NCBI GenBank assembly: GCA_017354895.1
Contig: CP071493.1
Location: 3,782,001-3,846,000 of the forward strand
DNA from: Podospora comata
Lineage: Eukaryota; Ascomycota; Sordariomycetes; Sordariales; Podosporaceae
Length of the DNA stretch: 64,000 nt
Direction: 5' to 3'
Positions 51,024 through 60,592 of this stretch are shown here, piece by piece (position 1 is the first letter of the stretch; every line of letters begins with the position of its first letter). Both the position numbers and the translations under genes were made by a program. Under the pieces are notes generated by a model. That model did not search any database and was not told where the DNA came from. It saw nothing but the letters and a program-made list of their open reading frames with translations.

Positions 51024-52799
51024 TTACTGTATCTTGTTCAACCTCGCCTGCTTAAACCTGCTCAGCTTCTTCGGCCCGTCATTATTCGCAATCAACCCGT
51101 CCTCATTCAGCGGCGGGTCCTCAATAAACCCTCCCTGCTTTTGGATCAGCTGGTTCCTCATGCGGTTATACTCCACCGCAGCGGCTTGATACAACATCGC
51201 CTCGTCCATGTCATCTGGTTCGGCGGCTGTAGCGGGGGTGGGTCTCTCAACAACGGTGGGAGCAATGGTTGTATCCTCTGGCGGTGTCGGCTCGGGTGGC
51301 GGTGCGGCAGCTTTGTGGATAAACGTTGCAGGCAGCTGGTGTGGCCCTGGTGGGAGGCCACCGGTGGCACGCTCTTTCTTGAAGCGCGAGACACGCTTGG
51401 GTGGTTCCTCTGGTTCGTCGTCTTGCATGGTCAAATCTGTGACCTTTTCCACAATGTCGACGACGGGATTGATCTTGGGGGCTGCCGGTGCATCTGGCCG
51501 GGTGGTGGTGGTAGTAGGAGCAATATCCAGCTCTGTCGCAAAGCTGACGCTCTTCTCCTTGGGTGCTTTCGCCTTCTCCTTGGGAGTCTTCATCGCTGCC
51601 TTGGGTGCCGATTCCTTGACGACCGAGATCCTCCCCATACCCTCATCAGGTACCGTTCGTTCTTGCTGAACAGGAGCGCTAAACGCAGATTTCACTCCGA
51701 GTTTCTTTTCGAGCTCCTGCATGCGTTGGATGTAGTCAGAAGACAAAACGCTGTGCTTGGATCTCCCCAAATCGTCCTCGTCATCGTCTTCCTCATCATC
51801 ATCCATATCCCAGTCCTCGTCATCACTAAACTCGCCCTCTTCCAAGGTGAGTTCAGCGACTACAGGACCGATTTCCGACATGCTATACTCGAGCATCTCC
51901 CGCCGCAGCTTGGCATCCTCCTCCGGCTCATCCTCCGGAACAACAGCCTTGGACATATCCATGGCCTGCGACTCCTGAGCAATCTTGATGACGTGCTCCA
52001 ATTGCTGCTGCGCAAACGTCTTCTCCAACTTTTCCCCTTCCGCATGTCCAGGCTTCGTACCCTCAGCAAAGGTAACCATCTTTTTGGCGACCATCGACTC
52101 CCCATTGGCCACAACCCCCTTCGGTTCACCCTTTCGCTCGACAGCCTTTGGCGTGGCCTTCTTCTCCTCTTGCACCTTCTTCTCCTTCCCCTCCTCAACC
52201 CCCTTCTCAATCTCCCCCCTCGCCCTCCCCCCCTCCTCCTCCGTCTCCGCCAACATCCCCCCCGCCTTCTCAAAAACCTCCATCAACCTCCCCGCCGCCT
52301 CACCCCCACTCCGCACCCCCGCATCAACCACATTCCCCTCCTCATCCAACCACTCAACAATATCCATAATCGGCAACCCACTCTCCTCATCCCTCGGCAC
52401 ATCAGGGCTCGCCACCACCTCCGCCGCCGCCAGCCGATTCTCCTCCTGCTCTAGCATTTTGCCCACAGTATTGATGTTCCCCTCTACGTAATCAATCCTG
52501 TGAGTCAACAAGCTGAGCATTTGATCCACCTCTCGAAAATCAGTCTTTCCCATTATCTCGTTGATTTCCTTTTGGGTGAGGACCTTGCCCGAGAAGTCGC
52601 GGCGGATGCGGCGGAGGGATTCAACTGGGGTGGGGGTGGTCGAGGGGAGGAGGGAGATTTCTTCTTTGAGGGACGAGTATTCGAGGTACCATTGCTGCCA
52701 GTGGGAGAGGGAGGCGCGGAGTTGGGTGACTTTTTGGGTGAGGGTGGTTATGTGGGTGGAGAGGGTGGTGAGGTGGTCTTTTGGTGGTTGGGATGACAT
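51024..52799 (-). CDS. bud27: Bud27/URI unconventional prefoldin
   Basis: A single exon of 591 aa from the ATG at 52799; an in-frame upstream extension lacks family residues. Bud27/URI is a prefoldin-like scaffold that helps assemble RNA polymerases in the cytosol and links to TOR signalling. The N-terminal alpha-prefoldin coiled coil is about 8-130 (HITTLTQKVTQLRASLSHWQ, FREVDQMLSLLTHRIDYVEG). The family hallmark LPIMDIVEWLDEEGNVV follows at about 155. The remainder is charged and mostly disordered, with an acidic segment (DDEDWDMDDDEEDDDEDDLG). Two short basic motifs, PPKRVSRFKKER and GPKKLSRFKQAR, fit the C-terminal fungal DUF3835 region; the second is at the extreme C-terminus. Confidence 0.9.
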   Translation of the reverse strand: MSSQPPKDHLTTLSTHITTLTQKVTQLRASLSHWQQWYLEYSSLKEEISLLPSTTPTPVESLRRIRRDFSGKVLTQKEINEIMGKTDFREVDQMLSLLTHRIDYVEGNINTVGKMLEQEENRLAAAEVVASPDVPRDEESGLPIMDIVEWLDEEGNVVDAGVRSGGEAAGRLMEVFEKAGGMLAETEEEGGRARGEIEKGVEEGKEKKVQEEKKATPKAVERKGEPKGVVANGESMVAKKMVTFAEGTKPGHAEGEKLEKTFAQQQLEHVIKIAQESQAMDMSKAVVPEDEPEEDAKLRREMLEYSMSEIGPVVAELTLEEGEFSDDEDWDMDDDEEDDDEDDLGRSKHSVLSSDYIQRMQELEKKLGVKSAFSAPVQQERTVPDEGMGRISVVKESAPKAAMKTPKEKAKAPKEKSVSFATELDIAPTTTTTRPDAPAAPKINPVVDIVEKVTDLTMQDDEPEEPPKRVSRFKKERATGGLPPGPHQLPATFIHKAAAPPPEPTPPEDTTIAPTVVERPTPATAAEPDDMDEAMLYQAAAVEYNRMRNQLIQKQGGFIEDPPLNEDGLIANNDGPKKLSRFKQARLNKIQ

Positions 52800-53266
52800 G
52801 GTGGGCGGCGTGGTTTGTTGTCGTCGTGTTGGTCGGCTGACGACAGATTTTATGCATGTTGAAGGTTGGGAGGAAAATGAACGGGGCAAATTTTGGAATT
52901 GACGTCGAAAGGTTACCGAAAAAAACGGTTCAGACAATCTGCGACGGGGTGGACACTGTGTTGAACACTGTGTGTGGGGTCTGACCCCCTGTGACGGAAC
53001 TTGGGACAACCAGGCATTGGGAACAAGTAAAGCCAGCCAGGTAACTGATTAATTAAAGTGAAACATTCAACTCACAGTGTATTCCCACCGCCAAACCCAA
53101 ACTAATAATTACAGTTACATGAGAGCAAAACTATGTATGCCGATATGCTCCGCTCGCTACCTATGCAAAGATTTTGTTCCTTATCCATCCTTTCTTCTCT
53201 CCCATCCAAAAAAGATCAAGTCAAAAACTCTCTATCAATACACACCACCCCATCCCCTAATGTCTC
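52800..53266. other. Intergenic: Bud27 promoter
   Basis: 467 bp between the Bud27 start and the stop of the next minus-strand gene. Nothing further is seen. Confidence 0.6.
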
Positions 53267-56143
53267 CTAATACCCCTGCCTACTATACTGACTGGGCGCA
53301 TACCCATTCGCCGGCCTATCAATCCTCCTCCCGTCCAAAAACTTGGGGCTGTTCTGCGCCTGTCCCGCATACGGATCGTTCCCCATCTGCTCCCGCCTCC
53401 TCTGCTCAAAAGCCGCCCTCTCCTCCTCGTCTAGACTGAACGCCTTCTTCAACCACCCAAACGCGCTCCTCTTCTTCTTCAGCCCCGCTCCCCCCTTCGA
53501 GTTGGCAGTTTCGGTCGTCATTGTTGTCCCGTTGCTCATCACTGACATGCCCATCGCGGATGGGATATTCCTTGAGGGGATCGGCGGGTGCGGGAAGTTG
53601 AACTGCTGCACTCCGCCGACGGTACCGGAGGTGTGTGGGCGTTGCTGGAGAGGGGAGTAAGGGTTCGCTTGGACGGGACGGAAAAACTGCCTGTCTGAGT
53701 GCGGGGAAGGGATGAGGCCCGGGGCGATGAAGGATGGCGGGGGAGAAAAGTCGGCTAGGGAGGAGGAGATGGAGGTTATGGAGTTTACGGGAGGACGTTC
53801 CATGTCCGAGCCGGAGCCGTAGGCTGAATCTGGGGCTTGGAAGGTTTGGTAGCTGTTTTGTTGCTGGAGGTGGTTGTGGTAGGCCACTCGGGCGGAGGTT
53901 GAGTAGTTTTGGTGTTGCTGAACGGCATGGTGGTGGGTGTCAGGTGGGGGCACGTGGATGGACCCTGGGGGGTTCATCTTCAGGGAGATGCGATCCCGGA
54001 GAGAGGTGCGGTTGTTGTTTGTGGGGTACATATCCACCTCAAGATCTGCGTCTGGAACAACCTCTGGTGCGTTCCCTGGGTCACGAAGAGATTCCGTTCG
54101 CATGGAATCGGATCCGAGAGAATCCGTCCCGAAAGAATCCGTCCTCCTGGTAGAGGTTGTTTGGAAGGAGTCGGTTCTGGTGGAAGATGGCCTCGGCTCA
54201 TATCTAGACTCGGGGAGAACATCTCGCTTGGGGGCCGCCGCTCGATTCCTCGCTCCAATTTCGACAACCTTTGGGCCTCGCACTTCAATCACCTTGGGCT
54301 TGGGGATTTCGACCACCTTCGGCCTCGGGTTCTCCACGATCCTTGCTCGGGGAGATTCAACAATCTGGGCCCTGGACGTCTGCGGCCTGTGGGTTTGCTC
54401 ACGGGGCTTGGGAGAGGCAGTCCCTGGCTTAGGGATCGAGTCGGCCGGTGAGGGAAAGTCGAGCTTGGCACTAGGGATATTCTCTCTTGGCTTGGGACGC
54501 TCAGCAACGATCCTGGGCGAAGGCTGGGGGGATGGTCGTGGGGAAGGACGAGGTGATGGTCGCGGTGATGGCTGAGGGGTGTAGACTGTGGGCTGTAAGA
54601 GATACAGAGTGCTCTCCTCAGCTCGGTTTTCCTCCTCCTTGTGCACTTCCAATTTTGGAGCCTCGAGCAGAACATTGGGTCGTTCAGAAAGCCGTCGAGG
54701 ATTTCGAGCAGGCGGTGGAGGCGACTCGGGAGGTGATTCGGCTGGTGCTTGCGGTTGCGGTGATGGTTTTGGTCGCGGTGGTTGTGCTCGTGTAGGTGGC
54801 TGATAAACTGCAGAGGTTAAAAGTTGCGGGGGTGATTGAGGAGGCGGTGATGATGACTGGGGTAGTGATTTGGGAGGCGACAGCGGAGTATCTTTGGTCT
54901 CTGTTTCCTCCTGAATGGTCGGCACAGGTGCTTGCGGGGGAGTGGCCGGCCGTTCCTCCGGGGCAGGCTCAGGCTCTTCGGGTAGCGAAAAGTTCAAGAA
55001 TGACGACGGTCTAGATGCTGTAAGCGCATTGATCGTGCTCAGGCGTAAAGACAACCGGGGAGGCGAGTTGGGGATCTTCCTCGGTGGTGATGTCGGGGGC
55101 GTTGTGATAGTTGTGGCAGACGCATCTGATGGCTTGGGACTGTGCTTCGGAGATGTGTAAGTGGCAGCACTCAGCTGCTGCGACCTGACTCTGCGGCTGA
55201 CCTCGCCAGCTCTCCGGTCCATCTCCGAGACCATGCCAGCCAGTCTCACCACCAACGCGTTCAGTGAACTACCCTTGTGCTGCAAATCCATAAAGGCGTT
55301 GAACCAGCCATCTGTGTTGCCCTTCATAGCATCGAAGATGTCAATGACATCAGGGCGCTCCTGTCGCCATGGCCCATGGTGCTGCTCGGCCAAATAAATG
55401 GTAAAATCTCTGGTCGCCGCAAGACCTTCAGCCAGGTCTTGCGTGGTTTGCTTGAGAGCAATCTGAGTGCGTGCCAGGATATGCTCAATCTTTTCGTTGC
55501 CTTCCAAAATGGTCATCCGGTAGTTCTGATCCTCCAGCATGCGTTCAAACACATCAATATTGTCCATGGGCAACCGCAGGTGCTCAATCCTGAGCTTCAT
55601 GTCTTTCATAGCCAAATCCATATCCTCCAGTGTCGTTTCCAGAAACTCGTCCACCTCGTCGATGTGCCCTTGCAAGATGGAGACAACCAGAATCTGGCTG
55701 TTGGCCATGCCGTTGAGCAGTAAATAGACACCAAAAGAGATCTGGGCCATCAACCGCCGAAGCTCGTGTGCCTGTTGTCCAGGTCGAAACCGCCACAACG
55801 CTGCTGGGTGAGGGTCAGAGTGCTCACCATCGAGCAGCTCCTCACGACGAGCTTTGGCATCGCCAGTCCTCAGCTTGGGCTTCCCCGAGTTTTCACCTTC
55901 GGTGGCCTCGACCAGAGACTCGGCAAAGGCATCCTGCATGGAAGGGATCGGATGCTGTGGTGCTGATGATGCTGCGGACGAAGACGGCACCGGGGGTCCC
56001 GGCCGCGGCTTTTCCTCGGGTCTCCCTCGTGAATCCAGCTTGAGATCTGACCCCATGTCCCTGATGTCGTCGTCATCGGCGATTAACATTATTGGTAGCT
56101 GCACATCGGATATCCGCGATGATGGGTGGCGTGGGAAGGCCAT
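53267..56143 (-). CDS. Large uncharacterised proline-rich protein with N-terminal helical domain
   Basis: A single exon of 958 aa from the ATG at 56143; a Met 23 codons upstream is also possible. I do not recognise a named family. After a short Pro/Ser segment, residues about 90-330 are helical and look like a folded coiled-coil domain (RRLMAQISFGVYLLLNGMAN, HIDEVDEFLETTLEDMDLAM, MLEDQNYRMTILEGNEKIEH). Residues about 340-700 are strongly Pro/Ser-rich with SH3-ligand-like PPxP motifs and tandem PSPRPSPRPSPRPSPQPSPR. Next is a KV/EI-rich repeat (KVVEIPKPKVIEVRGPKVVE) and a Ser/Thr/Arg stretch. The C-terminus ends in a basic-plus-acidic motif (KKKRSAFGWLKKAFSLDEEE) that looks conserved. A scaffold or cortical protein is plausible but not shown. 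Confidence 0.8.
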   Translation of the reverse strand: MAFPRHPSSRISDVQLPIMLIADDDDIRDMGSDLKLDSRGRPEEKPRPGPPVPSSSAASSAPQHPIPSMQDAFAESLVEATEGENSGKPKLRTGDAKARREELLDGEHSDPHPAALWRFRPGQQAHELRRLMAQISFGVYLLLNGMANSQILVVSILQGHIDEVDEFLETTLEDMDLAMKDMKLRIEHLRLPMDNIDVFERMLEDQNYRMTILEGNEKIEHILARTQIALKQTTQDLAEGLAATRDFTIYLAEQHHGPWRQERPDVIDIFDAMKGNTDGWFNAFMDLQHKGSSLNALVVRLAGMVSEMDRRAGEVSRRVRSQQLSAATYTSPKHSPKPSDASATTITTPPTSPPRKIPNSPPRLSLRLSTINALTASRPSSFLNFSLPEEPEPAPEERPATPPQAPVPTIQEETETKDTPLSPPKSLPQSSSPPPQSPPQLLTSAVYQPPTRAQPPRPKPSPQPQAPAESPPESPPPPARNPRRLSERPNVLLEAPKLEVHKEEENRAEESTLYLLQPTVYTPQPSPRPSPRPSPRPSPQPSPRIVAERPKPRENIPSAKLDFPSPADSIPKPGTASPKPREQTHRPQTSRAQIVESPRARIVENPRPKVVEIPKPKVIEVRGPKVVEIGARNRAAAPKRDVLPESRYEPRPSSTRTDSFQTTSTRRTDSFGTDSLGSDSMRTESLRDPGNAPEVVPDADLEVDMYPTNNNRTSLRDRISLKMNPPGSIHVPPPDTHHHAVQQHQNYSTSARVAYHNHLQQQNSYQTFQAPDSAYGSGSDMERPPVNSITSISSSLADFSPPPSFIAPGLIPSPHSDRQFFRPVQANPYSPLQQRPHTSGTVGGVQQFNFPHPPIPSRNIPSAMGMSVMSNGTTMTTETANSKGGAGLKKKRSAFGWLKKAFSLDEEERAAFEQRRREQMGNDPYAGQAQNSPKFLDGRRIDRPANGYAPSQYSRQGY

Positions 56144-58936
56144 GATTAGGTGGCCGACCCTGACGGCTTCGATACGTTGTTGACAGCTTCGACGGGCCCG
56201 AAGATTCGGCAACCATTGGCCTGCCGATCAACCCGGCGATCGGCAGGAACGGTGGGACGGTGTGGTTCGTTCGCGGGTGGGGCCGGATGTTGTGCGTTCT
56301 GTTCCACGGGAGCCCGCAGTTTGATGGCGGGACGCGGTGCGACGATGGATTTTGGCAGCGCAACAGAGACACCACCACACGTCTGAAATGGAGAAACAAA
56401 AAAGAACAGCGGTCGATAAAGATTGAAACCGGTAGCCGGGTCAAATGCAGGTAGGTAAACAATTGCTTGTCATGGATATCCCTCGAGATGAAACATAATT
56501 GGTTCTGGATGGACCCCAAGAGCGCGGCGGCGGTGGGAAGACGGTGAGGAGGGATGTCGGGCGATGACTCTCACCAGGCTGGCGACGGAAGCGAGCGCCG
56601 AATGATCCAAATTCCGTCGACGAGCTGCACGGGCAGACTGTCAAACACTCGCCGGCAGAGAGCTTTCTCGTGATACCAGGCTCGGTCCGGGGAAGGGTGT
56701 CGCACGATGCTGATCCAGGCGCGCTCTTCGTTTCTAGGGGGGGGGGGCCCAGGGGTTGAAACAAAGTCCAATGTTTCCTGTTTGCTCAGCACGGGGGTGT
56801 GTCTGCTGTCGTTATCGTGAACTTCCAGGTGGGGATGGATGGAAATTGCCTGAATGATGAGAAATACCCAAAGAGAAAACACCACCGTCCTCCGGTAGAC
56901 AAGAAGAGAAACGGAGAGATAATGATGGAGAAAGCAAAGAGAAAAGAAGACCACCGACCGGGCGGTTTTCGAGAGAGGAAGAACAGCAAACTCAGCGTTG
57001 CGTTCCGCTCCACTCGCGCACTATTGACAGGCGGCGCATTTGCTCAGTGCTTCTGGTTCCTGACTGGGAGACCAGGCGTGCCCTGCACCGGCGTGGCACA
57101 CGCACTCACCCCGACGCTACCCACGGGCGCCATCGAGGGCCCCTGCGATGCCATCTCATCTTCCCCCATTGTTGACTATTTCTCCGTACAGTCCCCATTT
57201 GTCATTTCAATTCCTCGCTGATATGTAAAGGCCTCGACTTGGCTTCTCGTGGGGAATTGGCAGGGGAAAACCTGGATCTGGCTCGTTTGCGCACCGTACC
57301 GTCCATCTCCGTAAATTGCAATTCTTAGTTTCTCTGGAAAAAACCCGGTTGCACTCTCGGGCCCTGGCCTGTGTGCCACTGGGAGGGATTCCGTCATGCG
57401 AGCCGACGTTGAAATGAACCGTTTTCGGCCCACAACCGATCCAACGCAGAGCGGACGGTAGCTACCTAGCAATTGACGAAGAGAGGGGCCACGGAGAGAC
57501 GGGGTTTGTCGTGAGAAGAATATCTGATTGCTCATCATCACCTCGGCTGCGCAAAAACGATCCTTCTTCTTCTTCTTCATCATCACAGTCCAGAAGAAAA
57601 GATCCAGATGCGGGACATGGCGTCTGCTAGTTGGTCTTGGCACGCAGCTGCTGCTCTGTGCCATCGCTAAGACGGAACGGAAACCCCACATATCCAGCAA
57701 CGTCCCTTGTCCACGTTTTCCTCTATCAACCATATATATATATAAAAGGGGGTCATTAATTGTACATACAATTGCAGAGTCACAGGGTTAATCTACAACA
57801 CCATGAAGAAAACTGACGATAGCTGCTCTAGAGACGGACATGTTGACTCAGCGGCCTGGTTATCTCTCTACATGTGACCTTTCTACACACACACGGACCT
57901 GAACTGGCCTAAAAAATCAATACATGGATTGGATCCTGCAGGCCATCTGCAGCTTCCCCTTTCCAGCACGTGTTGCTCGATTAGCCGCAATAAATCGCTT
58001 CTGCTCGGCTATGTCTGTGCGTGCGGCGAGCATCTTGTGAAATGGAAAGGGATCCCCAGCTTTGATCTCATGGAGAACTTCAACCTTGACCATTCTCCCA
58101 TCGTCCCAACTCTCTCAGAGAAAGCATCATGACCTCCCAAACTCTAATTCCGCTCCCGCTCCCGCCCCCGGTGGTGATGATCAGCAAGCCAACACGTCCA
58201 CGAAACCATCTGTGTCTAGTGCCAGCTTGATTCATTGGTCACTGGATGCTACTCGCTGCAAATATGCTTCCACGAGGCGTCGATATTACCTTATTCATTC
58301 GACAAGTCATTCCAACCAGTCAGCTCCCGACTCGGGCTTTGCTATAAGGTCCAACACCGCTCAGCACTGCTTTTCATTGCAGCGTTGTACCTTGAACGCA
58401 ACAGTGGTGGTTTACGATGCTGACAAGGAAGATGTACGCTGACCATCAGCTGTATCCGAAATGATTCCCCGGGCAAAGGAAGCGCTAGCAGACGTTATCG
58501 TGAGAACAAAGGAACGTCATCAGCATGGGCAACCCCGACGGGAGAAATGGGCCTTTTCCACCTCCCAAGAAACGCTATCTACCCTACGGCGGCGTGGCCT
58601 GTGGGTTGTGGGCTGTGGGCTACGTTATCGTTGGTGGTTCCAGCTGACCGAGACAGACTTCCTGCCACCTCACGGCAGTTGTTGGCTCCTTCCTTCGCTC
58701 CTTCGTGCGCATAACCCGCCAAGACACGGAGTCTTTACACTCAGCCTTGCAAATCGAAGACCCTGAGTTCCAGGTTGCCATTCTTGTTTTGTGTTTCGTT
58801 GTCGTTCTTTTTTTCTTCTTCCTTTCTTCTCTGCATCTACCGTCCGGCACCTGATCTGCAACCTAACCTGCAGGCAAGCTTCACCTCTAGCCTGATCCTA
58901 CTCACCTCTGCCGCAGCCGCCAAACAAAAACCCCCC
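56144..58936. other. Long geneless region, 2.8 kb
   Basis: Divergent promoters of the proline-rich protein (left) and the membrane protein (right). ORFs at 56799-57221 (+), 56571-56954 (-), 57176-57733 (-) and 58062-58442 (+) show no recognisable domains. A strong TATA box with a downstream mini-ORF (57732-57877) is described separately. Confidence 0.5.
57732..57746 (+). promoter_or_regulatory. Strong orphan TATA box
   Basis: An AT-alternating run ends in TATATAAAAGGGG on the plus strand, a near-ideal TATA box. The nearest downstream ATG (57803, context AACACCATG) opens a frame of only 24 codons ending at 57877. No annotated gene starts here, so this may drive an unrecognised short transcript, or be chance AT alternation. 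Confidence 0.4.
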
Positions 58937-59885
58937 ATGGCTCGCAATCCCTTCAAGTTCGGCACCGACCTCTGGGATCCGTCCCATCGGTTCGAAACCT
59001 CGTGGATTCTATCTCCCTGGGCCCTCTTCTTTTGCCGTGCGCTCATTGTAAGTTAAGCTCCCACGTTTTCCCCAGCATTTTCCCCACGAAATCTACAGCT
59101 TCCATCCCGGACACGCATGGATCAAACTGACTCGCAATTCCACTTCGATTTAATAGTCCCTATACGCCTTCACAACCCTCATCTTCGTCCTCGCCTACCA
59201 GTGCATCAACTCGCCCAACCACTGCGGCGCCTCCCAAGCCCAATTCAGCTACTTCACCTCGCTCACCTACTGGGGCATAGCCTTTTACTTTTTGTTCGCC
59301 GCCATCCACACCTTCACCTACGCCCGCACCGGCCGCCCCTTGCTCGACCGCTTCCCTCGATTCTTGCAGGCGCTCCACTCGGCCTTTTACACCACCATTG
59401 TCGTCTACCCTTTTGTCGTCACTATTGTCTACTGGGCCCGTTTGTTCGACGGCCGTTGGTACAAACTCGCCTATGAGGGCTGGTCCAATATCTCGCAGCA
59501 CGCGCTGAACAGCGTGTTTGCCTTTTTTGAGATTGTCATCCCGAGAACCGACACCCCGCCGCCGCTGCACATCCTGTGGCTGATTTTTGTGCTGGCGCTG
59601 TATCTGGCGCTGGCCTATGTGACGGAGGCGACCAAGGGGTTTTACACCTATGATTTCTTGGACCCGGAGAAGCAGAAGGGGTGGGTGGCGGTGTATGTCT
59701 TTGGGATCGCGATTGGGTGTGTGATTTTGTTTGGGGTTGCTTGGGGGTTGATCAGGCTGAGAAAATGGGTTGCTGAGACGAAACTGGGGATGGAGGGCAA
59801 GTTTGCGGGGGTGAAAAGGGAGAAGGGGTTGGTGGAGAGGGAGATTGGTGGGAAGGAGGCTATTGCTTTGAGGGAGGATGTGTAA
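58937..59885 (+). CDS. Multi-span membrane protein, FAR-17a/AIG1 or YHR140W (UPF0641)-like
   Basis: Two exons, 58937-59047 and 59157-59885, give 279 aa; the junction CRALI-SLYAFTT is in frame (donor GTAAGT, acceptor TAG). It has five to six hydrophobic spans: about 25-60 across the splice site, SYFTSLTYWGIAFYFLFAAI, FYTTIVVYPFVVTIVYWARL, LHILWLIFVLALYLALAYVT and GWVAVYVFGIAIGCVILFGV. Polar residues fitting the AIG1-like pattern occur in SNISQHALNSVFAFFEIVIP and GFYTYDFLDPEKQKGW. The cytosolic tail is charged (LRKWVAETKLGMEGKFAGVK). AIG1/ADTRP proteins are lipid (FAHFA) hydrolases with catalytic Thr/His; whether those residues are kept here needs an alignment. The family assignment is moderate. 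Confidence 0.72.
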
Positions 59886-60592
59886 TCTTGAGGTATGGTT
59901 ACCTAGGCTAGAAAAAGGGTTTCTAGCCATCCTTTCATGTCTCTCTTCTTGGCTGGTCTGGGAACGGGGGGTGTTTGGTCGTTATCGGTCTCTTTCTCCA
60001 TCATTGAAGGCATTTTGATTATTACTGCGTATGTAATGGTATGGGGAAGGAAAACGGGAGATACCCTCTTTTGTGTGTTGCATATATGTGTATGATCCCT
60101 GGGTGGACATGAGTTAGATATCATTGTGTGGTAATTTATTTACGACAGGAATGAGTTGTTGGTGAGGACTGCAGCCTTGTCATATGTGTGTGATGTGCTC
60201 GGAGGGGGTGTGAATACAGCATGTGGCTGGCGAGCACTTGCACAGCACAACAAGGGTGGGCAAGACATTGATATTTCTCGGAACCAATTTCCGACGCCGT
60301 TAAGGTGTAACGAGCAGGCTGGCTGTTGTGTACGTGCATGACGTGGGTAAGTGCCGGGCTTGACTTGACCGAGCACCCGGGGCAAATTTGTTCTCTTTGT
60401 ACAATATCACAAGGTCGTAGTTTCCCACGCTCGATGAGCATTTAAACTGGCACCTGTCCATGTCAAATATGTCAATATCTTACAGCCTCCAATTCAAGAC
60501 CAGCTTTGTATACACAAACCAAAACCTCATCCGGGAATTACAACAACGCTATACTTTTGAACGAGCCACTCCCCCTTGTGACGCGTCCTCAA
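59886..60592. other. Intergenic, convergent 3' flanks of membrane protein and Gup1
   Basis: 707 bp with no recognisable gene or repeat. Confidence 0.6.

Noticed and set aside
51012-52454. 480-codon open frame antisense to Bud27
   Set aside because: Leu/Arg-rich shadow frame created by the codon bias of Bud27; no family residues.
57176-57733. 185-codon minus-strand ORF in the geneless region
   Set aside because: No recognisable domain, biased Lys run from a CTT repeat, no promoter or intron evidence. Left unannotated.
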